From Acidobacterium sp. (GTDB lineage: Bacteria; Acidobacteriota; Terriglobia; Terriglobales; Acidobacteriaceae): a stretch of 64,000 bases of DNA. This document shows positions 34,768 to 41,914 of the stretch, piece after piece. The translations under genes and the position numbers were made by a program. The stretch's first letter is position 1, and each line of letters opens with the position of its first letter. The notes below the pieces were generated by a model that was not told the DNA's origin, ran no database searches, and saw only the letters and a list, made by a program, of their open reading frames with translations. The DNA lies in NCBI GenBank assembly GCA_003166955.1, contig PMUI01000019.1, positions 144,902-208,901 on the forward strand, read 5' to 3'.

Positions 34768-36183
34768 ATGCCGGATTTTCCCAACCCGGTCAGGACGCCG
34801 CCCGCTCGGCATCACCATGAGCCGCTAGCCGCCAAGATCGGCCGATTCCGAATCGAGGCGCTCCTCGGTTCCGGCGGCATGGGTGAGGTTTATCGCGCCT
34901 TCGATACCGCGCTGCAGCGCCCCGTCGCTATCAAGCGCATGTTCGCGCGCGACCAGGATGCCGCCCAGGATCGCAGCCTCTTCCTCCGCGAAGGCCAGCG
35001 CGCCTCTGCCCTCAGTCACCCCAACATCGCCGCCATCTACGACGTGATCGAAGAGAAGGACGACGTCCTGCTCATCATGGAGTTTGTCGCCGGCTCCACC
35101 CTGCGCGAACAGCTTGGCGCCCCGGTGCCCCTCGATCGCTTCTTCTCCATCGCCCTCCAGTGCGTCGACGCTCTGGGCGCCGCGCATGCCAAAGGCATTC
35201 TCCACGGCGATGTCAAGCCGGAAAACATCATGCTCACCACTGCCGGCCAGGTCAAGCTGCTCGACTTCGGAGTCGCCCGCCGCCTTCCCGGCTCCGATCC
35301 CGCCTGGGCCACGGCAACCACCCAGACTCTCTCCGAACGGCGCGTCATGGCCGGCACGCCCGTCTACATGGCCCCCGAAGTGCTCCGCGGCGAGTCGCCC
35401 GACGCTCGCGCCGACATCTTCGCGCTCGGCATCGTCTTCTACGAGATGCTCTCCGGTAAGCATCCCTTCCGCGGCTCTACCATCACGGTTACCACCGCCG
35501 AAATCCTCAACGAGCGCGAAGCGGGTGATCTGGATCGGCCTCCGGTAAAGATCCCCCGCAAGCTCGCCGCCGTCGTGGCCCACGCCCTGCGCAAGGATCC
35601 AACCCGCCGCTATGCCGACACCAACGAGCTGCGCCGCGATCTCGATATCGTGCGCCACGGCGGCCGTCCCGCCCGCGCCCCCCGCACGCCCCGCCCCCTG
35701 CCCCCTGCCCCAATGGATCGGATTCGCGGCAGGCTTGGTCGCCATTGTCGCCATTCTCGCTTTCCTTCCAGCCTCGCGCTCCCGCATCGCCGCCTCGTGG
35801 AAGCATCTCCGCTCGGCCTCCATTACCGCCGCGCCTCGCCTCGCTGTGCTGTCCCCGCGTGTCGATGGAACCAGTCCCGAGCTCACCGCATTCGCCGACG
35901 GCCTCTCCGCCACCCTCGCCACCAGCCTTTCCACCCTCTCCCAGAATCACGATTTACGCATCATCGACTCTACCCGTGTCGAGAGAGCGCGCGCCGCCGA
36001 CCCCAGCCAGGCAATGAATGCCCTGGGAGCCAATCTCGCCCTCCAGCTCGAGGTCCAGCAATCTGCGCAGATGAATCGTGTCGTCTGGACCCTCACCAGC
36101 GCCCAAACCGGCCAGCCCGTCGCCAGCCACACCCTCACCGCTCCCAAATCCGATCCCTTCTCTCTCGAGGATCAGGTCGCTGA
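34768..36183 (+). CDS. Ser/Thr protein kinase, frameshifted before its TM-TPR half
   Basis: Starts at the ATG 34768 (MPDFPNPVRTPPARHHHEPL). The kinase domain is ~25-300: glycine loop LLGSGGMGEVYRAFD, VAIKRMF (K56), catalytic loop HGDVKPEN (D148), DFGVA (D166), MAGTPVYMAPEVL. HGD replaces the usual HRD, so it is a non-RD kinase. From ~35690 the frame loses sense (PRPLPPAPMDRIRGRLG) and stops at 36183. The natural continuation, a TM helix and TPRs, is in the +1 frame. The switch lies in a 7-bp repeat (35693-35711); dropping one unit would fuse the two parts. Acidobacterial kinases of this build normally read through. Confidence 0.88.
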   Translation: MPDFPNPVRTPPARHHHEPLAAKIGRFRIEALLGSGGMGEVYRAFDTALQRPVAIKRMFARDQDAAQDRSLFLREGQRASALSHPNIAAIYDVIEEKDDVLLIMEFVAGSTLREQLGAPVPLDRFFSIALQCVDALGAAHAKGILHGDVKPENIMLTTAGQVKLLDFGVARRLPGSDPAWATATTQTLSERRVMAGTPVYMAPEVLRGESPDARADIFALGIVFYEMLSGKHPFRGSTITVTTAEILNEREAGDLDRPPVKIPRKLAAVVAHALRKDPTRRYADTNELRRDLDIVRHGGRPARAPRTPRPLPPAPMDRIRGRLGRHCRHSRFPSSLALPHRRLVEASPLGLHYRRASPRCAVPACRWNQSRAHRIRRRPLRHPRHQPFHPLPESRFTHHRLYPCRESARRRPQPGNECPGSQSRPPARGPAICADESCRLDPHQRPNRPARRQPHPHRSQIRSLLSRGSGR

Positions 36184-37423
36184 CGAAATTGTCCAGGCCC
36201 TCCGCATCAACCTACGCTCCGACGAGCGGGCCGCGCTCGCCGTCCACGGCACCACCGATCCTGTCGCCGACGACTACTATCTTCAGGGAAAGGGATACTT
36301 GGAGCGCCAGACGCAGCTACACGCCATCGACAACGCCATTCAGGTGCTCAATCGCGCCATCGACCTCGATCCCAACTTCGGCAGAGCTTACGCCGCTCGC
36401 GGCAGAGCGTACTGGCTCAATTACATCGGAACAAAGCAGACCACCTGGGTCGACAAAGCCCGCGACGATTGCAGCAAAGCCGTCAGCCTCGGCAATGCCG
36501 GCGCTGACGGACATATGTGCATCGGAATGATCGATGCAGGTACCGGGCAATATGAGCAGGCTGCCGAGGAGTACCAGAAAGCCGTCGAGCTGGACCCCAG
36601 CGCCGAACGCGCTTATGTCGGCGTTGCCGATGCTTTTACCAGGCTGAATCGCCTCTCCGACGCCGAAGATGCCTACCGCCATGCCATTGCGGCTAATCCC
36701 AATTCCGCTTTCGTCTACGAGCGCCTCGGCATCTTCTACCTCCAGCAGGCCCAATACGCAAAAGCCGCCGAAACCTTCCAGAAAGCCATCAACCTGGCCC
36801 CGGAAAGCTACGTCCATTACAGTAACCTGGGTGCGGCCGACTTATACCTTGGTGACTACCCCGCAGCAATCGCAGCCTTTGAACAATCGCTCAGGCTGCG
36901 CCCCGCGCCAGGCGCTTACGCCAATCTCGGCACCGCCTACTATCAGTCTCGGCGTTTCGCCGACGCTGCGAGCAACTACCAGCGGGCTCTCGGTTATAAC
37001 CAGCACGATCCCGATCTGTGGGGCAATCTCGCAGACGCGTATCATTTCAGCGGGCAGCAGCCAAAGGCTCTCGACGCATACAAAAAACAGTTAGCCCTGC
37101 TGAACGATCAGCTCAAAGTCAATCCCCGCGATGCCCAACTGCAGGGAGAGGTCGCTTCCTGCTATGCCAGCCTCGGTGACAAGTCCCAGGCGACCGCCCA
37201 CCTGGCCCTCTCGCTCGAATATGGCCGCGGCAACAAGGATCTGCTTTTCAATGCTGCCGTGGTGTATAACGATCTCGGCGAAACGGGCGACGCTCTGGAG
37301 TGGCTGCACAAATCCCTTCTTGCCGGCTACTCCGCTTCCATCGTCCGCGACTCCCCGGAATTCGACAACCTTCGCGGCAATCCGCAATTTGAGCAGTTAC
37401 TTAGTCAGTCCCTTAAAAAATAG
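35612..37423 (+). CDS. TM-TPR half of the frameshifted kinase
   Basis: The frame is open from 35612, but homologous sequence starts near 35712 with a TM helix (WIGFAAGLVAIVAILAFLPA). Next is an extracytoplasmic domain resembling a TolB-N/adenylate-cyclase-type module (RLAVLSPRVDGTSPELTAFA, ATSLSTLSQNHDLRIIDSTR). TPR units run from ~residue 235 to the end, e.g. AIQVLNRAIDLDPNFGRAYA, YEQAAEEYQKAVELDPSAER and AKAAETFQKAINLAPESYVH. It has no credible start of its own; it would be made as the C-terminal part of the kinase when the heptamer tract is in register. Confidence 0.85.
   Translation: MPTPTSCAAISISCATAAVPPAPPARPAPCPLPQWIGFAAGLVAIVAILAFLPASRSRIAASWKHLRSASITAAPRLAVLSPRVDGTSPELTAFADGLSATLATSLSTLSQNHDLRIIDSTRVERARAADPSQAMNALGANLALQLEVQQSAQMNRVVWTLTSAQTGQPVASHTLTAPKSDPFSLEDQVADEIVQALRINLRSDERAALAVHGTTDPVADDYYLQGKGYLERQTQLHAIDNAIQVLNRAIDLDPNFGRAYAARGRAYWLNYIGTKQTTWVDKARDDCSKAVSLGNAGADGHMCIGMIDAGTGQYEQAAEEYQKAVELDPSAERAYVGVADAFTRLNRLSDAEDAYRHAIAANPNSAFVYERLGIFYLQQAQYAKAAETFQKAINLAPESYVHYSNLGAADLYLGDYPAAIAAFEQSLRLRPAPGAYANLGTAYYQSRRFADAASNYQRALGYNQHDPDLWGNLADAYHFSGQQPKALDAYKKQLALLNDQLKVNPRDAQLQGEVASCYASLGDKSQATAHLALSLEYGRGNKDLLFNAAVVYNDLGETGDALEWLHKSLLAGYSASIVRDSPEFDNLRGNPQFEQLLSQSLKK
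35693..35711. repeat. Heptamer tract GCCCCCT x2.7 at the kinase frameshift
   Basis: GCCCCCT at 35693-35699 and 35700-35706, then GCCCC to 35711. The kinase frame is in codon phase 1 and the TPR frame in phase 2. Removing 7 bp brings them into one frame. Confidence 0.8.
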
Positions 37424-37555
37424 TTGCCCAATAGGCTTTTGCGGTTTGGTTCCTGATTCCTCTGACTGCGGCTATCCTTCGTTGCCCGGAACCCCCGCTC
37501 CGCGGTCTCTGGCTACAGCAGCTATCCTCACGCTTTCCTGCCGAAAGGAGCAGTT

Positions 37556-38125
37556 ATGCAGCAACGTCAGTTCAATGTTTTCAGTCCCCTCGTCGTCCTC
37601 TTCCCGGGCGAGACATTCCAGTGGATTATGAACAAGGCCGAAGGCCCGTCGGTGACCGTGCAGCCCTCGCCTGGAACCTCATGGCCGCTGGATAAGCCCT
37701 CGTATGTCGTTGCTCCGAACGCACCCGCCACCGCCAAAGTCATCGGCGGTACCAATGCCACCTTCGCCTGCACCCCGCCCGCCAACAACGTCACCACGCA
37801 GAAGATCATCTTAACCGCCCGTGTCGCCGGCCCCGCGTGCGACGGCGCAAGCGTAGAGCCTGGCGGCTACTTCATCATGCTCAACGAGTCCGCTGAAACC
37901 CTGATGATCGCGCCCGATCCGGCGAATGCCAACTACTGGCCTCTTCCACAGCCGAGGTATGCGGTTCCGCCCAACAGCTGGATTGCTGTCGCTGTTCCCT
38001 CCGACGCCGCCAACGGCAGTTACCCTGTCACCGTCACCGACAAACTCGGAGTACCCCAGTGCCCCCAGCAGGGCCAGCCCATCATCATCGTGCAGCCGGG
38101 CGGAATTGAAGGGCGCAAACGCTGA
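37556..38125 (+). CDS. Hypothetical protein, beta-rich
   Basis: 189 aa (MQQRQFNVFSPLVVLFPGET...), with GAAAGGAG 7-8 bp before the ATG, so translation is credible. There is no signal peptide or TM. Features: two cysteines ~30 apart in the middle (ATFACTPPANN, GPACDGAS), a third near the end (GVPQCPQQGQPIIIVQPGG), and many Pro, Val and Thr, which suggest a beta-sandwich. I do not recognise a family. It stands alone between the kinase-TPR gene and the convergent epimerase pair. Confidence 0.7.
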   Translation: MQQRQFNVFSPLVVLFPGETFQWIMNKAEGPSVTVQPSPGTSWPLDKPSYVVAPNAPATAKVIGGTNATFACTPPANNVTTQKIILTARVAGPACDGASVEPGGYFIMLNESAETLMIAPDPANANYWPLPQPRYAVPPNSWIAVAVPSDAANGSYPVTVTDKLGVPQCPQQGQPIIIVQPGGIEGRKR

Positions 38126-38184
38126 GTTGCTCGTCTTGAGTCCTGCAATCAGCGGAATTCTGGCGCGGAGGCAAATCAACGTCC

Positions 38185-38841
38185 CTACCCCCGCGCCAGC
38201 TGATTAATATCCCGAGCCTCCAAAATCTGTTTCGGATACCCCGCCGTCACACACCGAATCATCGCCCGCCCCACATCCTCGAGCGTGCTCACATAATTCG
38301 GGATCACCACGCGCAGCACCGGATACAACCAGCCGATCGCCTTGTAGGGCCCCGGAAGATGCCGCTGCCCCGGCATAGCCCGCATAAACCCAGGCCGAAA
38401 ATTGTAGGCCGCACGAAATCCCACCCGCGTCAGAGCATTCTCCGTCCGCCCCTTCACCCGCGCCCACATCGTGCGCCCCTTTTCGGTGCTGTCCGTCCCC
38501 ATCCCCGACACATAAGTGAACACCATCCCAGGATTCACCCTCGCCACAGTCTCCGCAAAGTGCAGCGTCGTGTCGTACGTGATCAGCGTGTACTCCGCCT
38601 TACTCTTCCCCACACTGCTCACGCCGGCACAAAAGAAGCAAGCATCGTATCCGGTCAGTTGCTGTGCCACATCCTCCACCTTCATAAAATCCGGCACAAT
38701 GCATTCCCTCAACTTTGGAAACGAAGCCCCATAAGGCCGCCGGCTCACCGACAACACCTCGTCCACCTCCGGATGCGCGAGGCATTCCAGCATCACGCCC
38801 TCGCCAACCATGCCCGTCGCGCCCGTGATGATGACGTTCAA
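38185..38841 (-). CDS. NAD(P)-binding epimerase/YbjT-like protein
   Basis: 218 aa from a TTG at 38841 (read LNVIITGATGMVGEGVMLEC). The Rossmann motif GATGMVGEG lies at residues ~7-15. Further blocks are 'VDEVLSVSRRPYGASFPKLR', 'YDACFFCAGVSSVGKSKAEY', VFTYVSGMGTDSTEKGRTMW and NFRPGFMRAMPG. The Ser in YVSGMGT takes the place of the usual SDR Ser. It is likely a reductase or epimerase of unknown substrate. The TTG start overlaps the stop of the upstream reductase (TTGA, 38838-38841), so the two are translationally coupled. Confidence 0.82.
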   Translation of the reverse strand: MNVIITGATGMVGEGVMLECLAHPEVDEVLSVSRRPYGASFPKLRECIVPDFMKVEDVAQQLTGYDACFFCAGVSSVGKSKAEYTLITYDTTLHFAETVARVNPGMVFTYVSGMGTDSTEKGRTMWARVKGRTENALTRVGFRAAYNFRPGFMRAMPGQRHLPGPYKAIGWLYPVLRVVIPNYVSTLEDVGRAMIRCVTAGYPKQILEARDINQLARG

Positions 38842-39890
38842 TGTTGTTCCTGCACTTTCCTGCTGTCCTTCAGCAGCCCCAGCCGCACCAGGCTCTCCGC
38901 CGTCGCCACAATCGCTTCTTCGCTCGATCGCGGCTCCCACCCCAGCAACTTCCTCGCATGCTCGTTGGTCGCGTTCTTCCGCTTACCCAGCTCCGGCACA
39001 ATCTGCTTTGCGGCCGGATCGCGCATCGCCACCAGCCGAACCATCCAGTTCGGCAGCTGCACGGTCGGCACTCGCTTCGCCCACACGCCCATGCGGCTCT
39101 TCAGCACCCGCGCCATCTCCCTCATCGACACGAAGTCTCCAGCCACCGCCAGAAACCGGTCGCCCTTCGCCTCCGGATGCGTCATCGCGCGAATATGCAA
39201 ATCCGCCACGTCCCGCACATCCACCACGCCAAACCACAGCTTGGGACACCCCGGCACCGCTCCATCCATCAGCCGCTGCACCAGCATGATCGACGTCGAG
39301 TAGTCCGGCCCCAGCACCGGCCCAAACACGCCCACGGGATTCACCACCGTCAGCTCCAGCCCGCCCCGCTCGCGCCCCATAAAATTCCACGCCTCATGCT
39401 CCGCCACCGTCTTCGACTTCACATAAGGCAGCACCCCGTTGCCCTTGAGATTCGTCCAGTTTTTCTCGCTGAACGGCTCCTTCTGCGGCCTCTGCCCATA
39501 CCCAATCGCCGCAAACGACGAAGTCAGCACCACCCGCTTCGCCCCCGCATCGCGCGCCGCCCGCAACACCCGCACCGTCCCCTCCACCGCCGGCGCAATA
39601 ATCTCATTCTCGTCCTTGGGTACGCTTGCCGGAAACGGCGACGCTACGTGCAACACGTAATCGCACCCCTTTGCGGCCTCCGCCCAGCCCTCGTCCTTCA
39701 GCAAATCCGCCGCAACACAAGTCAGCCGGCCATCCGCCTCCACCCCGCCCACCTTCACCATCGCCCGCACATCCGCTTCGCGATCGAGAGACCGCACCGT
39801 CGTCCGTACCGTGTGCCCCGCCGACAGCAGCTGCACAATGCAATGGCTCCCAATGAAACCCGAGCCCCCTGTCACCAAAACCGTACTCAT
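38838..39890 (-). CDS. NAD-dependent epimerase / dihydroflavonol-4-reductase-like
   Basis: 350 aa. The extended SDR Rossmann motif is VLVTGGSGFIGSHCIVQLLS. The family block 'VRTTVRSLDREADVRAMVKV' and the catalytic Y-x-x-x-K in LPYVKSKTVAEHEAW follow, with VVLTSSFAAIGYG supplying the Ser. ELTVVNPVGVFGPVLGPDYS is the usual substrate-loop region. Members reduce aldehydes or ketones on small molecules; this substrate is unknown. It precedes and overlaps the second epimerase by 4 bp, so the pair probably serves one pathway. Confidence 0.9.
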   Translation of the reverse strand: MSTVLVTGGSGFIGSHCIVQLLSAGHTVRTTVRSLDREADVRAMVKVGGVEADGRLTCVAADLLKDEGWAEAAKGCDYVLHVASPFPASVPKDENEIIAPAVEGTVRVLRAARDAGAKRVVLTSSFAAIGYGQRPQKEPFSEKNWTNLKGNGVLPYVKSKTVAEHEAWNFMGRERGGLELTVVNPVGVFGPVLGPDYSTSIMLVQRLMDGAVPGCPKLWFGVVDVRDVADLHIRAMTHPEAKGDRFLAVAGDFVSMREMARVLKSRMGVWAKRVPTVQLPNWMVRLVAMRDPAAKQIVPELGKRKNATNEHARKLLGWEPRSSEEAIVATAESLVRLGLLKDSRKVQEQH

Positions 39891-40056
39891 CCGTTCTTCC
39901 TCGCCGATCAGGTTTCCCTGCGAAGGATTATCTACCCACGCCCCCCACAGGCCGTGTTATTCGTCCGCTGTCATCCCCGTTTCATCACAACAACGCCCAC
40001 ACCTGCCCCTTTTCGTTGTAGCTTGATATCTTCATCCCCGGAAGGTTCGCACCTCC
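39891..40056. other. Intergenic between divergent reductase and permease remnant
   Basis: No feature is seen apart from pyrimidine-rich sequence. Promoters for the minus-strand reductase pair should be here. Confidence 0.4.
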
Positions 40057-40440
40057 ATGAACGACGTCCTCGGCGTCTTCGCTGCCGTCGCCCTGCTCAT
40101 CGCCTCCATTGGCATCTACGGCGTCCTGGCCTAGTCCGTCAGCCAGCGCACCGGCGAAATCGGCGTCCGCATGGCCCTCGGCGCAACACGCCGCAATGTC
40201 CTGCGCCTCATCGTCATCGAAGGCATGACCGGCGCCGCCATCGGTGTGGGCTGCGGCCTCCTCGGCGCGCTCGCCCTCGGCCGCGTCCTCGCGAGCCTCG
40301 TCTTCGGAGTCCACGTCCACGACCCGGCCACCTTCACCATCGCCGCCGCGACCCTCACCCTCGTCGCTCTCGCCGCTTCGCTTGTCCCCGCGATGCGCGC
40401 CTGCCGCGTCGACCCCATGGTTGCCCTGCGCCACGAATAG
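40057..40440 (+). pseudogene. ABC transporter permease (MacB/FtsX, ADOP-like) C-terminal remnant
   Basis: 128 codons encode only the last part of a MacB/FtsX permease: a TM (VFAAVALLIASIGIYGVLA), an in-frame TAG at 40132-40134 where relatives have Tyr, then SVSQRTGEIGVRMALGATRR, 'IGVGCGLLGALALGRVLASL', a third TM and the usual end ACRVDPMVALRHE. The N-terminal ATPase-facing domain and periplasmic domain are absent. The 'acidobacterial duplicated orphan permease' family ends this way. It is a decayed gene fragment; an 89-codon frame (40171-40440) survives after the stop. Confidence 0.85.
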
Positions 40441-40566
40441 CGCGCGCCCAACCCCGAAGCCCCACTCCGGCCGCCTCATTTCCCCTGCCGTTACCCTTGT
40501 TTCCCATCGGTCGAGGCAACCGGACTCGCAACCAGGTGTGTCTATACGAACAGCCCTGGATGTCCC

Positions 40567-41754
40567 TTGAAAAAAACCCTCATCCCCGCTTTGCTGGCCT
40601 GCCTGGTTCTCTCGGTCCTCACATCCTGCGGCAGCAGTCAGGCCTCCGCCACCCCGCCGCAGACAACATCTCCCACCATCTCCTCCGTATCGGCATCCTG
40701 CACTCCGGCCACCGTCGCCCCCGGCGCAACCTCGCAATGCTCCGCGAGCGTCCAGGGTACCGGCACCTTCAATACCGCCGTCACGTGGTCCGTCACCGGC
40801 GGTGGCGCCATCTCCTCCGCCGGCCTCTTCACCGCGCCCTCCTCTGCGGCCACCCCGACCGTCACCGCCACCAGTACCCAGGACTCGACCAAATCCGGCA
40901 CCGCCTCCATCACCGTGCAGTCCAACCCGCCTCCGCCGCAGATCCCGCAAAGCCACCACGTCGTCCTCGTTATGGAAGAGAACCAAAGCTACTCCACCGT
41001 CGTCGGCGCAACCACCGTCTGGCCGAATCTCAACGCCCTCATCGCTCACGGCGCGCTCGCCACCAACTACTACGCAGACTCCCACCCCTCCATCGGCAAT
41101 TACTTCATGCTGACCACCGGCCAGCTCCTCACCACCGACGACAACTCCACCCAGGTCTTCAACGTCGACAACATCGCGCGCCGCATGCTCTCCACCGGCG
41201 TCTCCTTTCGCGTCTATGCCGAAAGCATCACGCAGGGATACACCGGCGGCAACACCGGCCTCTATCTCATCCGCCACAATCCCTTCGCCATGCTCTCCGA
41301 CGTCGCCGGCAACCAGCAGGTCGCCAACGAGGTTATCTGGCCCTTTTCCCAGTTCGCCACCGACCTCGCCAACAATCAGCTCCCCGACTTCTCCTTCATC
41401 GTCCCCGACGTCGACGACGACGCGCACGATGGTACGCCGCAACAAGCCGACACCTGGCTGCAAACCAACATCGTCGCCCCACTCTCCGCCAACTCCGCGT
41501 TTCAATCCGGCGGCGACGGCCTCCTCATCGTCGACTTTGACGAAGCCGCCGACAGTGACACAACGAACGGCGGCGGCCACGTCTCCCCAGTCCTCTGGGG
41601 ACCGAACGTCAAACCCGGCTACACGCAAACCTCCGCCACCCTCTACCAGCACGAGAGCATGCTGCGCACCGTCATGGAAGCCCTTGGCCTCTCCAACCCT
41701 CCCGCCGCAGCCGCCAATGCTCCTTCCATGACCGAGTTCTTCGTCCAGCAATAA
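40567..41754 (+). CDS. Lipoprotein phosphoesterase (acid phosphatase/phospholipase C-like) with Ig-like domain
   Basis: 395 aa from a TTG at 40567. Lipobox: LLACLVLSVLTSCGSSQ. Residues ~38-115 are a BIG2-type immunoglobulin-like domain (WSVTGGGAISSAGLFTAPSS). Residues ~125-395 are an alkaline-phosphatase-superfamily phosphoesterase: HHVVLVMEENQSYSTVVGAT (metal-binding E-N), ADSHPSIGNYFMLTTG, PDFSFIVPDVDDDAHDG and VDFDEAADSDT. Relatives are secreted acid phosphatases or phospholipases C. The lipid anchor and Ig-like spacer suggest a periplasmic or surface location. It stands alone. Confidence 0.88.
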   Translation: MKKTLIPALLACLVLSVLTSCGSSQASATPPQTTSPTISSVSASCTPATVAPGATSQCSASVQGTGTFNTAVTWSVTGGGAISSAGLFTAPSSAATPTVTATSTQDSTKSGTASITVQSNPPPPQIPQSHHVVLVMEENQSYSTVVGATTVWPNLNALIAHGALATNYYADSHPSIGNYFMLTTGQLLTTDDNSTQVFNVDNIARRMLSTGVSFRVYAESITQGYTGGNTGLYLIRHNPFAMLSDVAGNQQVANEVIWPFSQFATDLANNQLPDFSFIVPDVDDDAHDGTPQQADTWLQTNIVAPLSANSAFQSGGDGLLIVDFDEAADSDTTNGGGHVSPVLWGPNVKPGYTQTSATLYQHESMLRTVMEALGLSNPPAAAANAPSMTEFFVQQ

Positions 41755-41827
41755 AAACCACCCTCGGCCCCGAACTCCGCTTCTAGCTCCTGGTCCACTC
41801 GTCCCCGCCGCACCGCAGTTCGTCACT

Positions 41828-41860
41828 GAAGACGCTCCCTCGCCGGAGCGTCTTCCTGTT
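41828..41860 (+). terminator. Strong hairpin after the phosphoesterase
   Basis: GAAGACGCTCC (41828-41838), loop CTCGCC, GGAGCGTCTTC (41845-41855), then CTGTTTA. An 11-bp perfect stem with a weak T tract. It separates the phosphoesterase from the prolyl oligopeptidase. Confidence 0.65.
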
Positions 41861-41914
41861 TACCCGCGCCGATGTTTAGAATTGCAGGCACTGTCCTTTC
41901 AGGAGTCTCCTCGG

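Noticed and set aside
38841..41540. 899-codon open frame on the plus strand
   Set aside because: It runs antisense to both epimerases and then out of frame through the permease remnant and phosphoesterase; Arg/His/Pro-rich with no domain. It is a GC-bias shadow.
39985..41826. 613-codon minus-strand frame
   Set aside because: Antisense of the permease remnant and phosphoesterase; low-complexity Gly/Asp/Val composition.
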